NCBI RefSeq assembly: GCF_001442615.1
Contig: NZ_LMXN01000002.1
Span: 372,001-436,000, forward strand
Direction: 5' to 3'
DNA length: 64,000 bases
Source of the DNA: Algoriphagus resistens
Lineage (GTDB): Bacteria > Bacteroidota > Bacteroidia > Cytophagales > Cyclobacteriaceae
Shown: piece by piece, positions 46,994-56,703 of the stretch
How the letters are laid out: the number at the start of each line of letters is the position of its first letter
Numbering within the stretch: position 1 is the first letter of the stretch
Notes under the pieces: generated by a model
Told to the model about the DNA's origin: nothing
What the model saw: only the letters and a program-made list of their open reading frames with translations
Databases searched by the model: none
Position numbers and translations under genes: made by a program

Positions 46994-47205
46994 AGCGCCA
47001 TAAGGGCTATGCCCGCCCAAACCCCATTTACAGCCAAATTTGCATGATCAGAAAAATGCAGTGCATTGACCATCAGACACAAAGCCCCCATTAAGTTGAA
47101 CAGATGATACTTGATGTCCTCTTGCTTCCAGATTCCTTTGGCTAAGAGGAAATAAGAAAAAACGAAAAATATAGCTCCAAGCCAGCCGATTAGTTGGAAT
47201 ATCAT
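46954..47205 (-). CDS. CBU_0592-like small membrane protein
   Basis: An 83-residue protein with three hydrophobic segments (about 3-22, 32-50 and 57-75). The pattern LIGWLGAIFFVFSYFLLAKG with YHLFNLMGALCLMVNALHF and NGVWAGIALMALYR matches the small CBU_0592-type membrane family. No function is known for the family. It has its own strand and start (ATG 47205), and its 3' end overlaps the TetR gene tail by 40 bases. Confidence 0.75.
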   Translation of the reverse strand: MIFQLIGWLGAIFFVFSYFLLAKGIWKQEDIKYHLFNLMGALCLMVNALHFSDHANLAVNGVWAGIALMALYRCWTSYLRSKS

Positions 47206-47285
47206 GATCTAAAGATAGTTTTTATGACTTTCTGTAATAATGTCAATTTATTGATCGCTTTGCATAAATGGGCTGCTGTTAACGG

Positions 47286-47660
47286 TCAAAGAACAAAAGG
47301 TATTTTTTCAAGATCATCTGCTTTCAATGGTTTGATCAAGAAAGAAAGAACTTGGTCATATCTTTTTGCTCTCATTTTATCTACAGGATCTACAGAAGAG
47401 GTCACAACATACACTTGGGAATCTATACCTTTGTAATCCAAAGACATAGCTTTTAAAAAACCCCATCCATCCAACTCCGGCATATTCAGATCCAGAAAAA
47501 TCAGATAGGAATTTACCGGATTACTTTTTAAATGAGCCAACGCTTTATGCCCATTTTCAAAGATTAACAATGGGACATCCGGAAATTTCTTACGGATTAT
47601 CTTAGAATGTATAAAGTTTATCACCGGATCATCATCAATGAGCAGAATTTGTTGTTTCAT
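47286..47660 (-). CDS. Single-domain response regulator
   Basis: A 124-residue receiver domain without an output domain. Key residues are visible: DDD at residues 8-10 (acidic pocket), the phospho-acceptor aspartate in LIFLDLNMPELDGW, the TSS segment, and the lysine in FLIKPL. Its ATG lies inside the 3' end of the PAS sensor gene (26-base overlap), so the two are translationally coupled and very likely signalling partners. With no output domain it must act through protein contacts or phosphorelay. Confidence 0.9.
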   Translation of the reverse strand: MKQQILLIDDDPVINFIHSKIIRKKFPDVPLLIFENGHKALAHLKSNPVNSYLIFLDLNMPELDGWGFLKAMSLDYKGIDSQVYVVTSSVDPVDKMRAKRYDQVLSFLIKPLKADDLEKIPFVL

Positions 47661-50600
47661 TTTCTTTTACAGCCTCCGTTTTGTTAATTATTTCAAGGAT
47701 TACTTTATCAAGTTCCTCAGCTGACACAGAGATCTGGTCAAAAATTTCTCCGATAGATCTGCCTCCGCCCTCATGTTCTTTCACTAAATAAATTAAGCTC
47801 ATAATTCTGGCAAGGGGTGCCCTGATCACATGGGACTGAAGCCAGGCAATTTCACGAAGCTTTTTATTCTGTTTTTTGATCCTTTCCAGCTGCAGTCGGG
47901 AAGCTGTCACATCCAAAACCGATCCAACTGATCGTAGTGGTCTGCCTTTTTCGTCCCTAAGTATAAAACACCTATCAACAAAATATGCAATTGAACCCTC
48001 TTCGGTAAGTACCTTATACTCTTTGGACCAAAAGGTCTCTTTCTTATTTTGTAAAGCTTCTTGAAGTGAATCCCAAACCTCCTCCAACTCTTGGGAAGAC
48101 ATATTGCTGAACCAGGAATTTTCCTTTGAAAAAGGCTCATTGGATTTGTAACTTATCAGCTGACTGTAGCCTGTACTGCGGTATATCGTTTGATTCTGGT
48201 GATCTAGTTCCCAGATCATTTCATTGCTGGCCTTTATGGCCAATTGAAACCGTTCATTGCTGATTGCCAGTTGTAATTCATATTCTTTTCTCTCAGTAAT
48301 ATCCTGGATTGTCCCTTCTATCCTATAGGGGATCTGATTTTCATCTGCCAGAATTCGAATTTCCTGCTGCACCCATTTGATTTCATTTGAGGCAGTAATT
48401 ATCCGATGTTCAAAACTTTTGACTTTGCCATGCTCAAGCTGCTCACTTGGATCTCCTTCAATTAGATACCTGTCTTCAGGGTGAAAGGTCCGTTTCACAT
48501 TCTCCATGGTAGGGACAAAATTATCCGGGGTATACCCGTGGATATGGTATGCTTCTTCACTCCACTCTGTGATATCGGTAGCAAAATCTCTATACCAATA
48601 ACCAAGTTTGGCGATTTTTTGAGCAGTCTTAAGCTTTTTATTGGAGCTGCTGAGCTCAATTTCAGCCTGTTTTTGTTTTGTAATATCCTTGGCTACGGTA
48701 ATGATGATCTTGGATTCTTTTATCACGATTCCTTTCCATACAAGCCACTTTACCTGGCCATCCTTCGTTAAAAATCTTGCCTCGAACTCTCCGGGAACCG
48801 CTCCGTTGATCAGTGCTTTAATTCTTTCCTGTGCTTTGGCCTTGTCATCATCATGTAAAAAAAGGAAAACAGATTTACTTAGTAATTCAGTCTTTTCATA
48901 GCCTAATAGCTTGGCAAAGGCATTATTTATTTTCTTAAGATGCCCGTCAAAACCAAGTAAACCATGGGGGTCGGGTGAAATATTAAATAAACTGCGATAC
49001 TGCTCTTCGGTTATCTTTTGTTTTAACACTGCTCCTATCTGCAGGCCTACATTTGTAAGCAACTTTACCTGATCCAGCACGTGCTTCTTCTCAGAAAGAG
49101 AAAGGCAGACAATACAACCTAAAAACTCTTCATTATTCAAAACAGGAATTCCTATGGCTGTTTGGTGGCTGATCAGGTCAGATGATCTGGCCCTTATAAA
49201 AGCATTATTGTTCTTTAGGTTTTCCAGTACAATGGTTTCTTTAACCTGCCACACCTGCCCAGGTAGGCCTACTCCTTTTTCAAAGCTGTGAACATGGTTT
49301 GAATTCTGGTAAAAAATTTTCAAATCCTCGTGCTTACCAGATTTGGTGATTAAGTCCAGACGGGATTTATCCTCCGATACCAGCCAAACTTCTGTAACAC
49401 TGAAGTTGGAAAATTCTGTGATTGCTTTTAATGCATCAGTTAAGCAAATAGACAAAGAAGCTGGTTGACTAATTGCTCTTGTTAGGGAAGCGAACAGTTG
49501 TTCTCCCATCCTTTTCTCTACCTCTACAGTTACGTCCTTAGTATTGGCAACAATTCCGGCAATCACCGGGTCCGAAAGATGATTAGTGAGATCAGTCTGT
49601 ATCCAGCGCCAGTTTTTCTGGGCATCTTGAAATCGATATGGTTCAATGGATACCTGTTCCTTTGTTGTCATTTGCCCCAGCTCTTCCATCAACCTGGGGA
49701 TATCCTCTTTATGGATGTATTCAAAGGCATTTTTCCCGATGAATTCTTCAGGTGCAATACCCAAAACTTTCTGGGAAGTCTGGGCAACGTATTGGTAATT
49801 ACCTTGGGAGTCGATGATTGCAATTAGATCATTCCCATTTTGTACCAGTGACCTAAACCTGGCTTCGTTATCTACCAGTTGTTTCTGGGCTTGGGCTTCC
49901 TTTATCACGTGCGCCAGATTGGAGGTCAGTGTCTTCAGCAGTTGGATTTCATTTTCCTTCCATTTTCTACTATTTTCCAAATCTTCCAATGTAATCAATC
50001 CTGAAAGGATGTTATTAATCATCAAAGGGAGTTCAAGAAGGCTCTGTATGTTTTGTTTTTCCAAAATCTCCTTTGTCCTGGAAGGTGGCAAATCAGAAAC
50101 TATGATTTCAAATGAATTCCCTCTTTCCAAGGATTCCCTAAAATGAGGAAAGTCAGCATACAAAATGCGGTGTGGATCTGAGTTTGGATGATCAGGGATC
50201 GTGGTTGCATTTCCACACCAAATTACCTTAGGAATATACGTGTCCTCTGGCGGGCTGTTCTGATAAAAACAAATCTTATGAACGCCAAGAAATTCACCAA
50301 GAATCTGAAAGCATTGCTCTAAATCTTTCTTCCAGTTAGTTGACTTCAATAGGATTTCATGAATGGATCCGATGATCTCAAGAAATTGCCGTTGCTCTTC
50401 AATATTACTTTCCTGCTTGTATCTTTCAGTCAGATCAATTGCCGTTACAATTTCAGCCTTTTTGCCTTCGAAATCTATTAAGTTGCTCTTGATCTGTACA
50501 TACATAATACTCCGATCTTTCTTTTGGTGTCGGAAAAGCCCTTGCATGTAGGTCTCTGTTCTTGTGCGTGCCTCTTTGACTGCGTCTTCTAATAGCGGAA

Positions 50601-50799
50601 TATCCTCTACAGGTCGTATATCCTTAATCGTCATTTTTAGAAATTCCTCTTCGGAATATCCATAATGACGGACGGCCTCCTGATTAACGACCAGAAATCT
50701 ATAGGTTTTCAGATCATAGATCCACATTGGAAATGGAGCCAGATCAAATATTAAATTGTAAGATTCTGATTTTCTTTTGGCCAAGTTTTCAATAGACAT
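47635..50799 (-). CDS. Multi-PAS/GAF sensor protein with DHp-like end but no ATPase domain
   Basis: A 1054-residue soluble sensor. Reading in order: PAS (about 15-130), GAF (145-300), PAS (310-430), GAF (440-590), PAS (600-715), PAS (730-840), PAS (850-970) and a C-terminal helical region. The last part, IAWLQSHVIRAPLARIMSLIYL, looks like a HisKA/DHp helix with a candidate histidine, but the protein ends about 60 residues later with no N, G1 or G2 box of a HATPase_c domain. No membrane segments are seen, so it senses internal signals. It overlaps the response-regulator gene by 26 bases. Confidence 0.87.
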   Translation of the reverse strand: MSIENLAKRKSESYNLIFDLAPFPMWIYDLKTYRFLVVNQEAVRHYGYSEEEFLKMTIKDIRPVEDIPLLEDAVKEARTRTETYMQGLFRHQKKDRSIMYVQIKSNLIDFEGKKAEIVTAIDLTERYKQESNIEEQRQFLEIIGSIHEILLKSTNWKKDLEQCFQILGEFLGVHKICFYQNSPPEDTYIPKVIWCGNATTIPDHPNSDPHRILYADFPHFRESLERGNSFEIIVSDLPPSRTKEILEKQNIQSLLELPLMINNILSGLITLEDLENSRKWKENEIQLLKTLTSNLAHVIKEAQAQKQLVDNEARFRSLVQNGNDLIAIIDSQGNYQYVAQTSQKVLGIAPEEFIGKNAFEYIHKEDIPRLMEELGQMTTKEQVSIEPYRFQDAQKNWRWIQTDLTNHLSDPVIAGIVANTKDVTVEVEKRMGEQLFASLTRAISQPASLSICLTDALKAITEFSNFSVTEVWLVSEDKSRLDLITKSGKHEDLKIFYQNSNHVHSFEKGVGLPGQVWQVKETIVLENLKNNNAFIRARSSDLISHQTAIGIPVLNNEEFLGCIVCLSLSEKKHVLDQVKLLTNVGLQIGAVLKQKITEEQYRSLFNISPDPHGLLGFDGHLKKINNAFAKLLGYEKTELLSKSVFLFLHDDDKAKAQERIKALINGAVPGEFEARFLTKDGQVKWLVWKGIVIKESKIIITVAKDITKQKQAEIELSSSNKKLKTAQKIAKLGYWYRDFATDITEWSEEAYHIHGYTPDNFVPTMENVKRTFHPEDRYLIEGDPSEQLEHGKVKSFEHRIITASNEIKWVQQEIRILADENQIPYRIEGTIQDITERKEYELQLAISNERFQLAIKASNEMIWELDHQNQTIYRSTGYSQLISYKSNEPFSKENSWFSNMSSQELEEVWDSLQEALQNKKETFWSKEYKVLTEEGSIAYFVDRCFILRDEKGRPLRSVGSVLDVTASRLQLERIKKQNKKLREIAWLQSHVIRAPLARIMSLIYLVKEHEGGGRSIGEIFDQISVSAEELDKVILEIINKTEAVKENETTNSAH

Positions 50800-50831
50800 T
50801 TTCCCTATTTAATATTTTAGACGGGTACTAC

Positions 50832-50839
50832 CAAATATA
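50832..50839 (-). promoter_or_regulatory. -7 promoter element for PAS sensor gene
   Basis: On the minus strand, TATATTTG fits TAnnTTTG, 32 bases upstream of the ATG at 50799. Confidence 0.5.
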
Positions 50840-51098
50840 TCAAATGAATAAATCAATGATAGTTTAAAAAGTATGGCTAAGACTCCTGAGCATTTCTACA
50901 AATTTCTGGAATCTGGATTTACTAAACTTTCATTTCAAACTTAGAGGAATAACATTCGGCAAATAAAAGTCCTGAAATTTGCGGTAAAATCAGCAAGATG
51001 CACACATAAGTACTAGATACGCTGAACCTAATGGCTAGAATAGCAAATCCCGTAGGATATCCTGAATCCGAAAATCCGCTTCCCCTTTAGGTCTGCAA

Positions 51099-51842
51099 TC
51101 AATTTATGATTTCCCCTTTGTTCTTTGCCAGTTTTTCCTTCCAGCTTTGGATTTCCTCTGGCGTCTGTTTCAACCAATCCTCCGCTTCTCCTACAATCTT
51201 TAAAGGGGATACGGAGCGGTATGAGCGGGTAGGATTTCCAGGGAATTTTTTATCCGTAACATTCGGATCATTTTCAAAGCTTCCGGTAGGTTCTACTATA
51301 TACACACGTTCACTTCCGTTGCCATTTGCCAATGCGGCCGCGAGTCCCGCACCATTCAGCAATGCGGTAAAATAAATGTGGTTCATTTTGAGTTCAGGTT
51401 TGTAATTGGAGCTTCCCCCGGCAGTCAGCAAATCCCCAACTTGCAAATCTGCCTTCGTCCCATGATAAAAGGGTCCCTTATCAGCTGGTTTATCCTTAAT
51501 AGAAGCTGCCAATTCAGCATACTTTTTTGCCTTAACAGGCTCGCCTGATTCCTCATAGCATTTGGCGATGGATTGGTATAGGCTTGGAAAAGCACTCTGA
51601 ACAGTGCTGCTGTTTACTTTTAAAGCATATTGCAAAGCCGTTTCAAGCCATTTGAGTTTGTCAGATATGTTCTCTTGGTACCGTACTAAATAATGAGCTG
51701 CGGTGAATTTTTCAAAATCTTCTGTAGCATTATACCATGCTTGAAGAAACAGGCTGTAAGCTTCCTCAAATTGGCCATTTTCTTCCTTCTCCATAGCCTG
51801 AAGACAGCGCTTAACTACGTGGTTGCCCGGGTTGAATTCCAT
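51099..51842 (-). CDS. TPR-Arr fusion: rifamycin ADP-ribosyltransferase with helical N-terminal domain
   Basis: A 247-residue protein. Residues about 1-115 form TPR-like helical repeats (FEEAYSLFLQAW, SLYQSIAKCYEESGEPVKAKKYAEL). Residues about 123-225 match Arr, the enzyme that moves ADP-ribose from NAD+ onto rifamycins: FYHGTKADLQVGDLLTAG, NHIYFTALLNGAGLAAA, and VYIVEPTGSFENDPNVTDKK. The catalytic residues known in mycobacterial Arr (His19, Tyr49, Asp84) correspond to His127, Tyr157 and Asp192, with identical spacing of 30 and 35. Standard Arr is about 140 residues, so the N-terminal domain is extra. I use the ATG at 51842 instead of an upstream TTG. Confidence 0.9.
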   Translation of the reverse strand: MEFNPGNHVVKRCLQAMEKEENGQFEEAYSLFLQAWYNATEDFEKFTAAHYLVRYQENISDKLKWLETALQYALKVNSSTVQSAFPSLYQSIAKCYEESGEPVKAKKYAELAASIKDKPADKGPFYHGTKADLQVGDLLTAGGSSNYKPELKMNHIYFTALLNGAGLAAALANGNGSERVYIVEPTGSFENDPNVTDKKFPGNPTRSYRSVSPLKIVGEAEDWLKQTPEEIQSWKEKLAKNKGEIIN

Positions 51843-51996
51843 ACGAGTAGTTGAGTCTAAGAATTTACACAAATCCTAATTTAGTTTATTTACCTTAATT
51901 GGGTAAAAAAAACTGGACTGAAAGTACGATGTGGGTTCATTCTTAATTTAAGCCCATAGAAATGGTAATTTACGCGGCGTAAGATCCATCCACTTT

Positions 51997-54342
51997 TCAA
52001 AAATTATAGCGTGCAGTCAAGAGCAGAATCCTAGTCTCGCGCTTTGCCCTGAACTTTTGCGAGAACGTACTGGTAAGCGTTTCCCCGGCAAATCGCTCGG
52101 TGTTAAACACATCTCTTAAACTTAGAAGTAAACTTGCTTTATCATTCATAAAAGACTTTTGCACACTTGCATCCATGGAATACCGGGCCAAATCCCTTCC
52201 CTGCGCCTCTATTTCCGGTGAATCGTAATTACCCACTAATTGAAGATTTATTCCAAGTGGCAATTTGAAATCCTGTGTAAGCTTTGCATTCCAGGAGAAT
52301 CCGGAATTCGTGAAGTCTTCTCCGATATTTGAGCCGTCCACGGCTATCCTGAAAAGTGTAAGTCCGCCATTTACTGAATACCAATCAGTGATTTCCGATA
52401 CCCCAATAAACTCCAGACCGTACGATTGCGACGAAAGTAAATTTGCGGGCTGGGAATACGAGATACCATCTTCTACAATGGTGATGAAGTCAAGCTGTCC
52501 GTTTACTTTACGGTAAAACAGGTTGGTAGTAAAGCTGGATTTATCAAAATTAGCCAGGTGTCCCAACTCAAATGAATTGATCATTTCGGGTTCCAGATTT
52601 GGATTACCCCGTCGGATATTCAATGAATCTGTGATGTCGGGAAATGGATTTAATCTCCATGCGGTAGGTCTATCGATCCTCCGTGAATAAGTAACCTTCA
52701 GTGCGTGATTTTCATTTAGATTATACATACCCTGTACACTTGGGAAAAGATTGAAATAACGCTGCTCATTTTCTTCGTCCGTATTTTTCAAATAAGTATC
52801 CACATGGGTATATTCCCCGCGAAGTCCCAAAGCATACTCAAATTTTTCCTTTTTGGAGGAAAAAATGGCATAACCTGCATGTATCTGGTCCTGATAAAGG
52901 AATTGGTTGCTTACTGTTGGATCTTCTACGAATGAGCCACTTGTCTCCTCATAACGCAGGTAACGGTAATCATTATCAAACTTCCGGATGTTGGATTTCA
53001 ATCCTGCTTCAAACTTACCCGTCTCCCAAGGTTTGATGTAGTCACCCTGCAACACTGTAATATTCCGTACCTCGTCGGTAAAAGCCTTCTCCTGACCAGT
53101 CAGATTTTCGGGACGGGGATCGAGTGTATTTCCAAAAATCCCGATGTTCTGCGTCTTATATTGATTGCGATAGGAATGGCTGGCTGTAAACCGCAGCACA
53201 TGTTCTTTTTCTTTAAAATTATGCTCAAAAATCAATGCATTATCCAAACCCTCATCTATCTCATCTTCATTGTTTCGCCTTACATAATCAAAGGATTCCC
53301 CGGCATCAACTGATGCCAGACTTGTAAGTTCCGAGTAAAGGGTATTAGTCTGGTATTCGTGTCCATACTGATAAACTCCCTCATAGCTCAGGACATTGTC
53401 CCCAAAGTAATAATCGGCTCCTACGTTAAGGTTATGGCTTTTGTCCCGTTCCGAGCCACTCGTATTTTGCTCTAGTTTTTCCTGATCATCGAATATTTCC
53501 CTGATCGAGCTTCGCTCCCCTATACTTTTCCAATTTCGATAATTATAACCTCCGAACACATTGAATTTTTGGGTTCGATGGTTGATCCTTCCACCCAGAT
53601 TAGTTCTGCTTCGGGTTCCGTACGTACCTTCCAATCCTCCATGGGTGCCCAGATCTTGCCCTTTTTTTAATATGATGTCTATTACCCCTCCTTCAGCTGC
53701 TGCATCATAGCGTGCATTTGGATTATTAACGACCCGAATCTCCTCCACAGCACTTGCAGGAAGTTGATCTAGATTTTGGGTCAATGAAGAATTTCTTCCA
53801 TTGATCAGAATATTTGTACCACTACTTCCCCTGAGTGAAATAGCCCCGTCTTCAGACACTGAAATAGACGGTGTGTTCCTAAGAACATCCAACAAGGTTC
53901 CGCCAGCATTTGCAAGGTTGTTTTCAGGTGAAATAGTAATACCTTCCAGGCTTGCACGGACAGGCATCTTACTGGTTTGAACAACCACCTCATCGAGATT
54001 TTCTGCCTCAGCGACCATGGCTAGCTGCCCTAACGAAGTATTTTCCTCAATATATATATCTTTTACAATCAGATCTTTATACCCCATGAAAAATGCTTTT
54101 AGAACATAATTGCCTTTTGCTGCCTCAAGTATAAATTGCCCTTCCTCATCGGTATCGGTGAAGGCAACTGGATCAACAGCTGTTTCCGAGTCAAAAAGTG
54201 CCACTTGCACAAAGCCAAGTGCCTGCTCTCTGTTCTGATCGGTGAGTGTGCCATGTAACTCGTAGTATGTTTGGCCCCATCCTAAGAGCGGGATAAAAAC
54301 AAGTGCCAGGATCAGAATAAATTTAGGTTGCGGCTGCATCAT
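51997..54342 (-). CDS. TonB-dependent receptor-like outer-membrane beta-barrel protein
   Basis: A 781-residue exported receptor. Signal peptide at residues 1-24 (LLGWGQ). A CarboxypepD-regulatory-like domain covers about 25-110 (LHGTLTDQNREQALGFVQV), then a TonB plug (SLRGSSGTNILINGRNSS, SAVEEIRVVNNPNARYDA), then the OMP_b-brl_3 type barrel, ending in an aromatic-rich terminal strand. Ligand is unknown. It lies 58 bases downstream of a histidine kinase gene on the same strand, which suggests that the two-component system controls it. I use ATG 54342 (MMQPQPKFILILALV), directly before the signal peptide. Confidence 0.9.
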   Translation of the reverse strand: MMQPQPKFILILALVFIPLLGWGQTYYELHGTLTDQNREQALGFVQVALFDSETAVDPVAFTDTDEEGQFILEAAKGNYVLKAFFMGYKDLIVKDIYIEENTSLGQLAMVAEAENLDEVVVQTSKMPVRASLEGITISPENNLANAGGTLLDVLRNTPSISVSEDGAISLRGSSGTNILINGRNSSLTQNLDQLPASAVEEIRVVNNPNARYDAAAEGGVIDIILKKGQDLGTHGGLEGTYGTRSRTNLGGRINHRTQKFNVFGGYNYRNWKSIGERSSIREIFDDQEKLEQNTSGSERDKSHNLNVGADYYFGDNVLSYEGVYQYGHEYQTNTLYSELTSLASVDAGESFDYVRRNNEDEIDEGLDNALIFEHNFKEKEHVLRFTASHSYRNQYKTQNIGIFGNTLDPRPENLTGQEKAFTDEVRNITVLQGDYIKPWETGKFEAGLKSNIRKFDNDYRYLRYEETSGSFVEDPTVSNQFLYQDQIHAGYAIFSSKKEKFEYALGLRGEYTHVDTYLKNTDEENEQRYFNLFPSVQGMYNLNENHALKVTYSRRIDRPTAWRLNPFPDITDSLNIRRGNPNLEPEMINSFELGHLANFDKSSFTTNLFYRKVNGQLDFITIVEDGISYSQPANLLSSQSYGLEFIGVSEITDWYSVNGGLTLFRIAVDGSNIGEDFTNSGFSWNAKLTQDFKLPLGINLQLVGNYDSPEIEAQGRDLARYSMDASVQKSFMNDKASLLLSLRDVFNTERFAGETLTSTFSQKFRAKRETRILLLTARYNF

Positions 54343-54400
54343 ATTATAAGTTGGTTTTGATGTAAGTATAACCATACATTCTATACCAAATTTGAAGCAG

Positions 54401-55654
54401 CTAAGTGAAGTGAATGCGGATTACATGAAACGACTCCTCAAATTCATACTTAAGACTGAAGCCATAATTTTTACAGATTTGGCTTACAATAGCCAATCCC
54501 AGTCCTACAGAATCCGGATAATCAGCCTCTTTTTTGAACCTTTCCAGCATCTCCGCAGTATCAAAAGAGGGAGTTTTTCCAGTATTTTTTATCTCCAACC
54601 TATGGTTGTCCAGGTTAATAAAAATCTCCCCGCCCTCCTGATTATGTTTGATCGCATTCCCTATTAGGTTATGCAGAAGTATTTCAGCAACATAGGGGTG
54701 GATATTTAAAATCACCCCATCTTGGATATGCCTTTCCAACTGGATCGCGTGGATGAAAATAACTTCCTCTAAACTCTCTAAGATAGCCTTAAGTCCTTCG
54801 CTAAAATCATATGGGTTTGGTGTTTCAAATTCTTCGTTTTCCAGCTTGGCTAAGATGGCGAGAGATTTAACGATTCTACGAATTCGCTCGTTACTGTCGA
54901 ATGCAGATTGGATAAGGACAGCCTGAGGCTCGGTAATAGCTTCGTTCATCAACAATTCCAATTTGCCCCTCACCACAGCAGATGGCGTTTGGATCTCATG
55001 GGAAAGATTCTCTGAAAATTCTTTGATCTGCCGATAGTCTTTGAGAAGTTTTTTTGACATTTTTTCCAGGAACATATTCAGTCTATCAAATTCAAAAATG
55101 CCATTTTTGGGAAATGTCAACGGTTTGTTTTTTTGAAAAGAAAACTGCTGAAGGCTGGACAGACTGTCATTAAAGGGACGGAATATACGCTTGGATATTA
55201 TCCATAAAAACAACCCGATAAATACTAACTGCACGAAGAATACGACCAACATGGTGGTGACAATCGTCTCTGTGATATCATCAGCTTCCACCACCAGATT
55301 ATAATAAGAAATCCGGTAATGTTTACCATCTATTTTGAATGAACGGCTAGCCTTGAGCTGTATCTCATTTCTGTTCATTGGATCGTGGTACGCCAGGGTA
55401 TCACGTAGCCAGATATCCTCCACCGGCCATTCCATAGGGATCTGCTTGATCTCCAACCGATCATAGGCAAGCTTATGTGCCGGGGCTCCCTTTTCTATCC
55501 TGTTAGCATAGGATTCTATCTGTCGGTCCAGTTCCATTCCAAGCTCAAAATCAATTTCTGCCCCCAGCTTATTGTAGATTACCACAGTTCCTATGAACAG
55601 CGCTGCAAGAGTGATTCCCAGAAACCAAAGACTGATTATAGTGATAAGTTTCAT
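54401..55654 (-). CDS. Sensor histidine kinase
   Basis: A 417-residue membrane histidine kinase. Two membrane segments (about 5-27 and 133-157) flank a periplasmic sensor region. The H-box reads FSENLSHEIQTPSAVV, the N-box LLHNLIGNAIKHNQEG, and the G-box region SVGLGLAIVSQICKNYG. The gene overlaps the response-regulator gene upstream by 4 bases (ATGA), so the pair is translationally coupled. A TonB-type receptor gene follows in the same direction. The signal is unknown. Confidence 0.95.
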   Translation of the reverse strand: MKLITIISLWFLGITLAALFIGTVVIYNKLGAEIDFELGMELDRQIESYANRIEKGAPAHKLAYDRLEIKQIPMEWPVEDIWLRDTLAYHDPMNRNEIQLKASRSFKIDGKHYRISYYNLVVEADDITETIVTTMLVVFFVQLVFIGLFLWIISKRIFRPFNDSLSSLQQFSFQKNKPLTFPKNGIFEFDRLNMFLEKMSKKLLKDYRQIKEFSENLSHEIQTPSAVVRGKLELLMNEAITEPQAVLIQSAFDSNERIRRIVKSLAILAKLENEEFETPNPYDFSEGLKAILESLEEVIFIHAIQLERHIQDGVILNIHPYVAEILLHNLIGNAIKHNQEGGEIFINLDNHRLEIKNTGKTPSFDTAEMLERFKKEADYPDSVGLGLAIVSQICKNYGFSLKYEFEESFHVIRIHFT

Positions 55655-56334
55655 GCCGCTGAGGTATTAAATTTATATCCTAAGCCATAGACTGTCTCGA
55701 TATAATCTCTCCCTCCTGCTGCGGATATTTTTTTCCGGAGGTTTTTGACATGCTGGTATACGAAATCAAAATTAGACAAGTCATCCGTGTAATCACCCCA
55801 CAAGTGGTGCGCTATGGCTTGTTTGCCCACTACCCGGTCTTTGTTTGTCAAAAAAAAGAGGAGCAAGTCATACTCTTTTTTAGTGAGGTCCAGGATTTTA
55901 TTGTTGACCAAAACCTGGAGCTGGGAGTTCGAGATGGTAAGCTCATTGAAAGTAATCTCATCAAACCCATTCATTTTTGTTCTCCTGTAGATGGCTTTAA
56001 GCCTTGCCAGGAGTTCTGATAAGTGAAAAGGCTTGGGAAGGTAATCATCTGCTCCCTGATCCAGCCCGGACAACTTATCATCTAAGGAATCTTTTGCTGA
56101 AATTATTAAAATAGTGGTATCAATTTTATGGGTCTTGATGGTATCCAAGAGTTGTAGGCCACTTCCATCGGGGAGCATCAGGTCAAGCAAAATGCAATCG
56201 TACCCATAGCTGAGCAATTTATCCTGGGCGTCAAAAAGTGTACGTGCGGATTCACAGCGGATCCCCTCTTTGAGCAGATAATTGATGATATTTTGAGTAA
56301 GATCTAAATTATCCTCTACCAATAGAATCTTCAT
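55651..56334 (-). CDS. OmpR/PhoB family response regulator
   Basis: A 227-residue DNA-binding response regulator partner of the adjacent kinase. The receiver domain has the phospho-aspartate at residue 51 (ILLDLMLPDGSG), with the acidic pair near residue 8 and the lysine in LPKPFHLSELLARL. The C-terminal winged helix ends with the FDFVYQHVKNLRKKI and VYGLGYKF pattern of the OmpR family. I use ATG 56334 (MKILLVEDN) because the upstream extension of the frame has no family match. It probably controls the receptor gene downstream. Confidence 0.95.
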   Translation of the reverse strand: MKILLVEDNLDLTQNIINYLLKEGIRCESARTLFDAQDKLLSYGYDCILLDLMLPDGSGLQLLDTIKTHKIDTTILIISAKDSLDDKLSGLDQGADDYLPKPFHLSELLARLKAIYRRTKMNGFDEITFNELTISNSQLQVLVNNKILDLTKKEYDLLLFFLTNKDRVVGKQAIAHHLWGDYTDDLSNFDFVYQHVKNLRKKISAAGGRDYIETVYGLGYKFNTSAA

Positions 56335-56703
56335 CGTTGCTAGTTCACGTTGCTTTCCTGTAAATTCATAAAACAGGCATTCAGATGAAAAGCTACGATT
56401 TTCTTTTGAAGGAATTCTGAAGTGATGGTACAAATTAGTTTAGCCTACATATTATAAGATCATCCTAAGTACGCCGGTGAATCCTACCTGCCGTTTTGCG
56501 TTGCCAAACTTGTATAGGATAGCTTTCATCTTTTTTGTATTTTTCAATGGTTTGATAACCTGTTCTGAACCTGATTAGGGAGAATCTCGCCTGCTAAATA
56601 GTAATACAGTACGTGTTGATTTAGACATGCCCGATTTCAACTGCTTTTCAAGAACTAATTTGAACGATTAATTCTTTTATAAGGACTAACAAGCCCTATC
56701 CCT
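56335..56703. other. Intergenic region between response regulator and AraC gene
   Basis: These 369 bases separate the divergent two-component operon and the HMA-AraC gene. No gene or strong hairpin is seen. Two TAnTTTG sequences (one base shorter than the -7 consensus) occur, near 56430 on the minus strand and near 56656 on the plus strand; either could be weak promoter parts. Confidence 0.4.
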
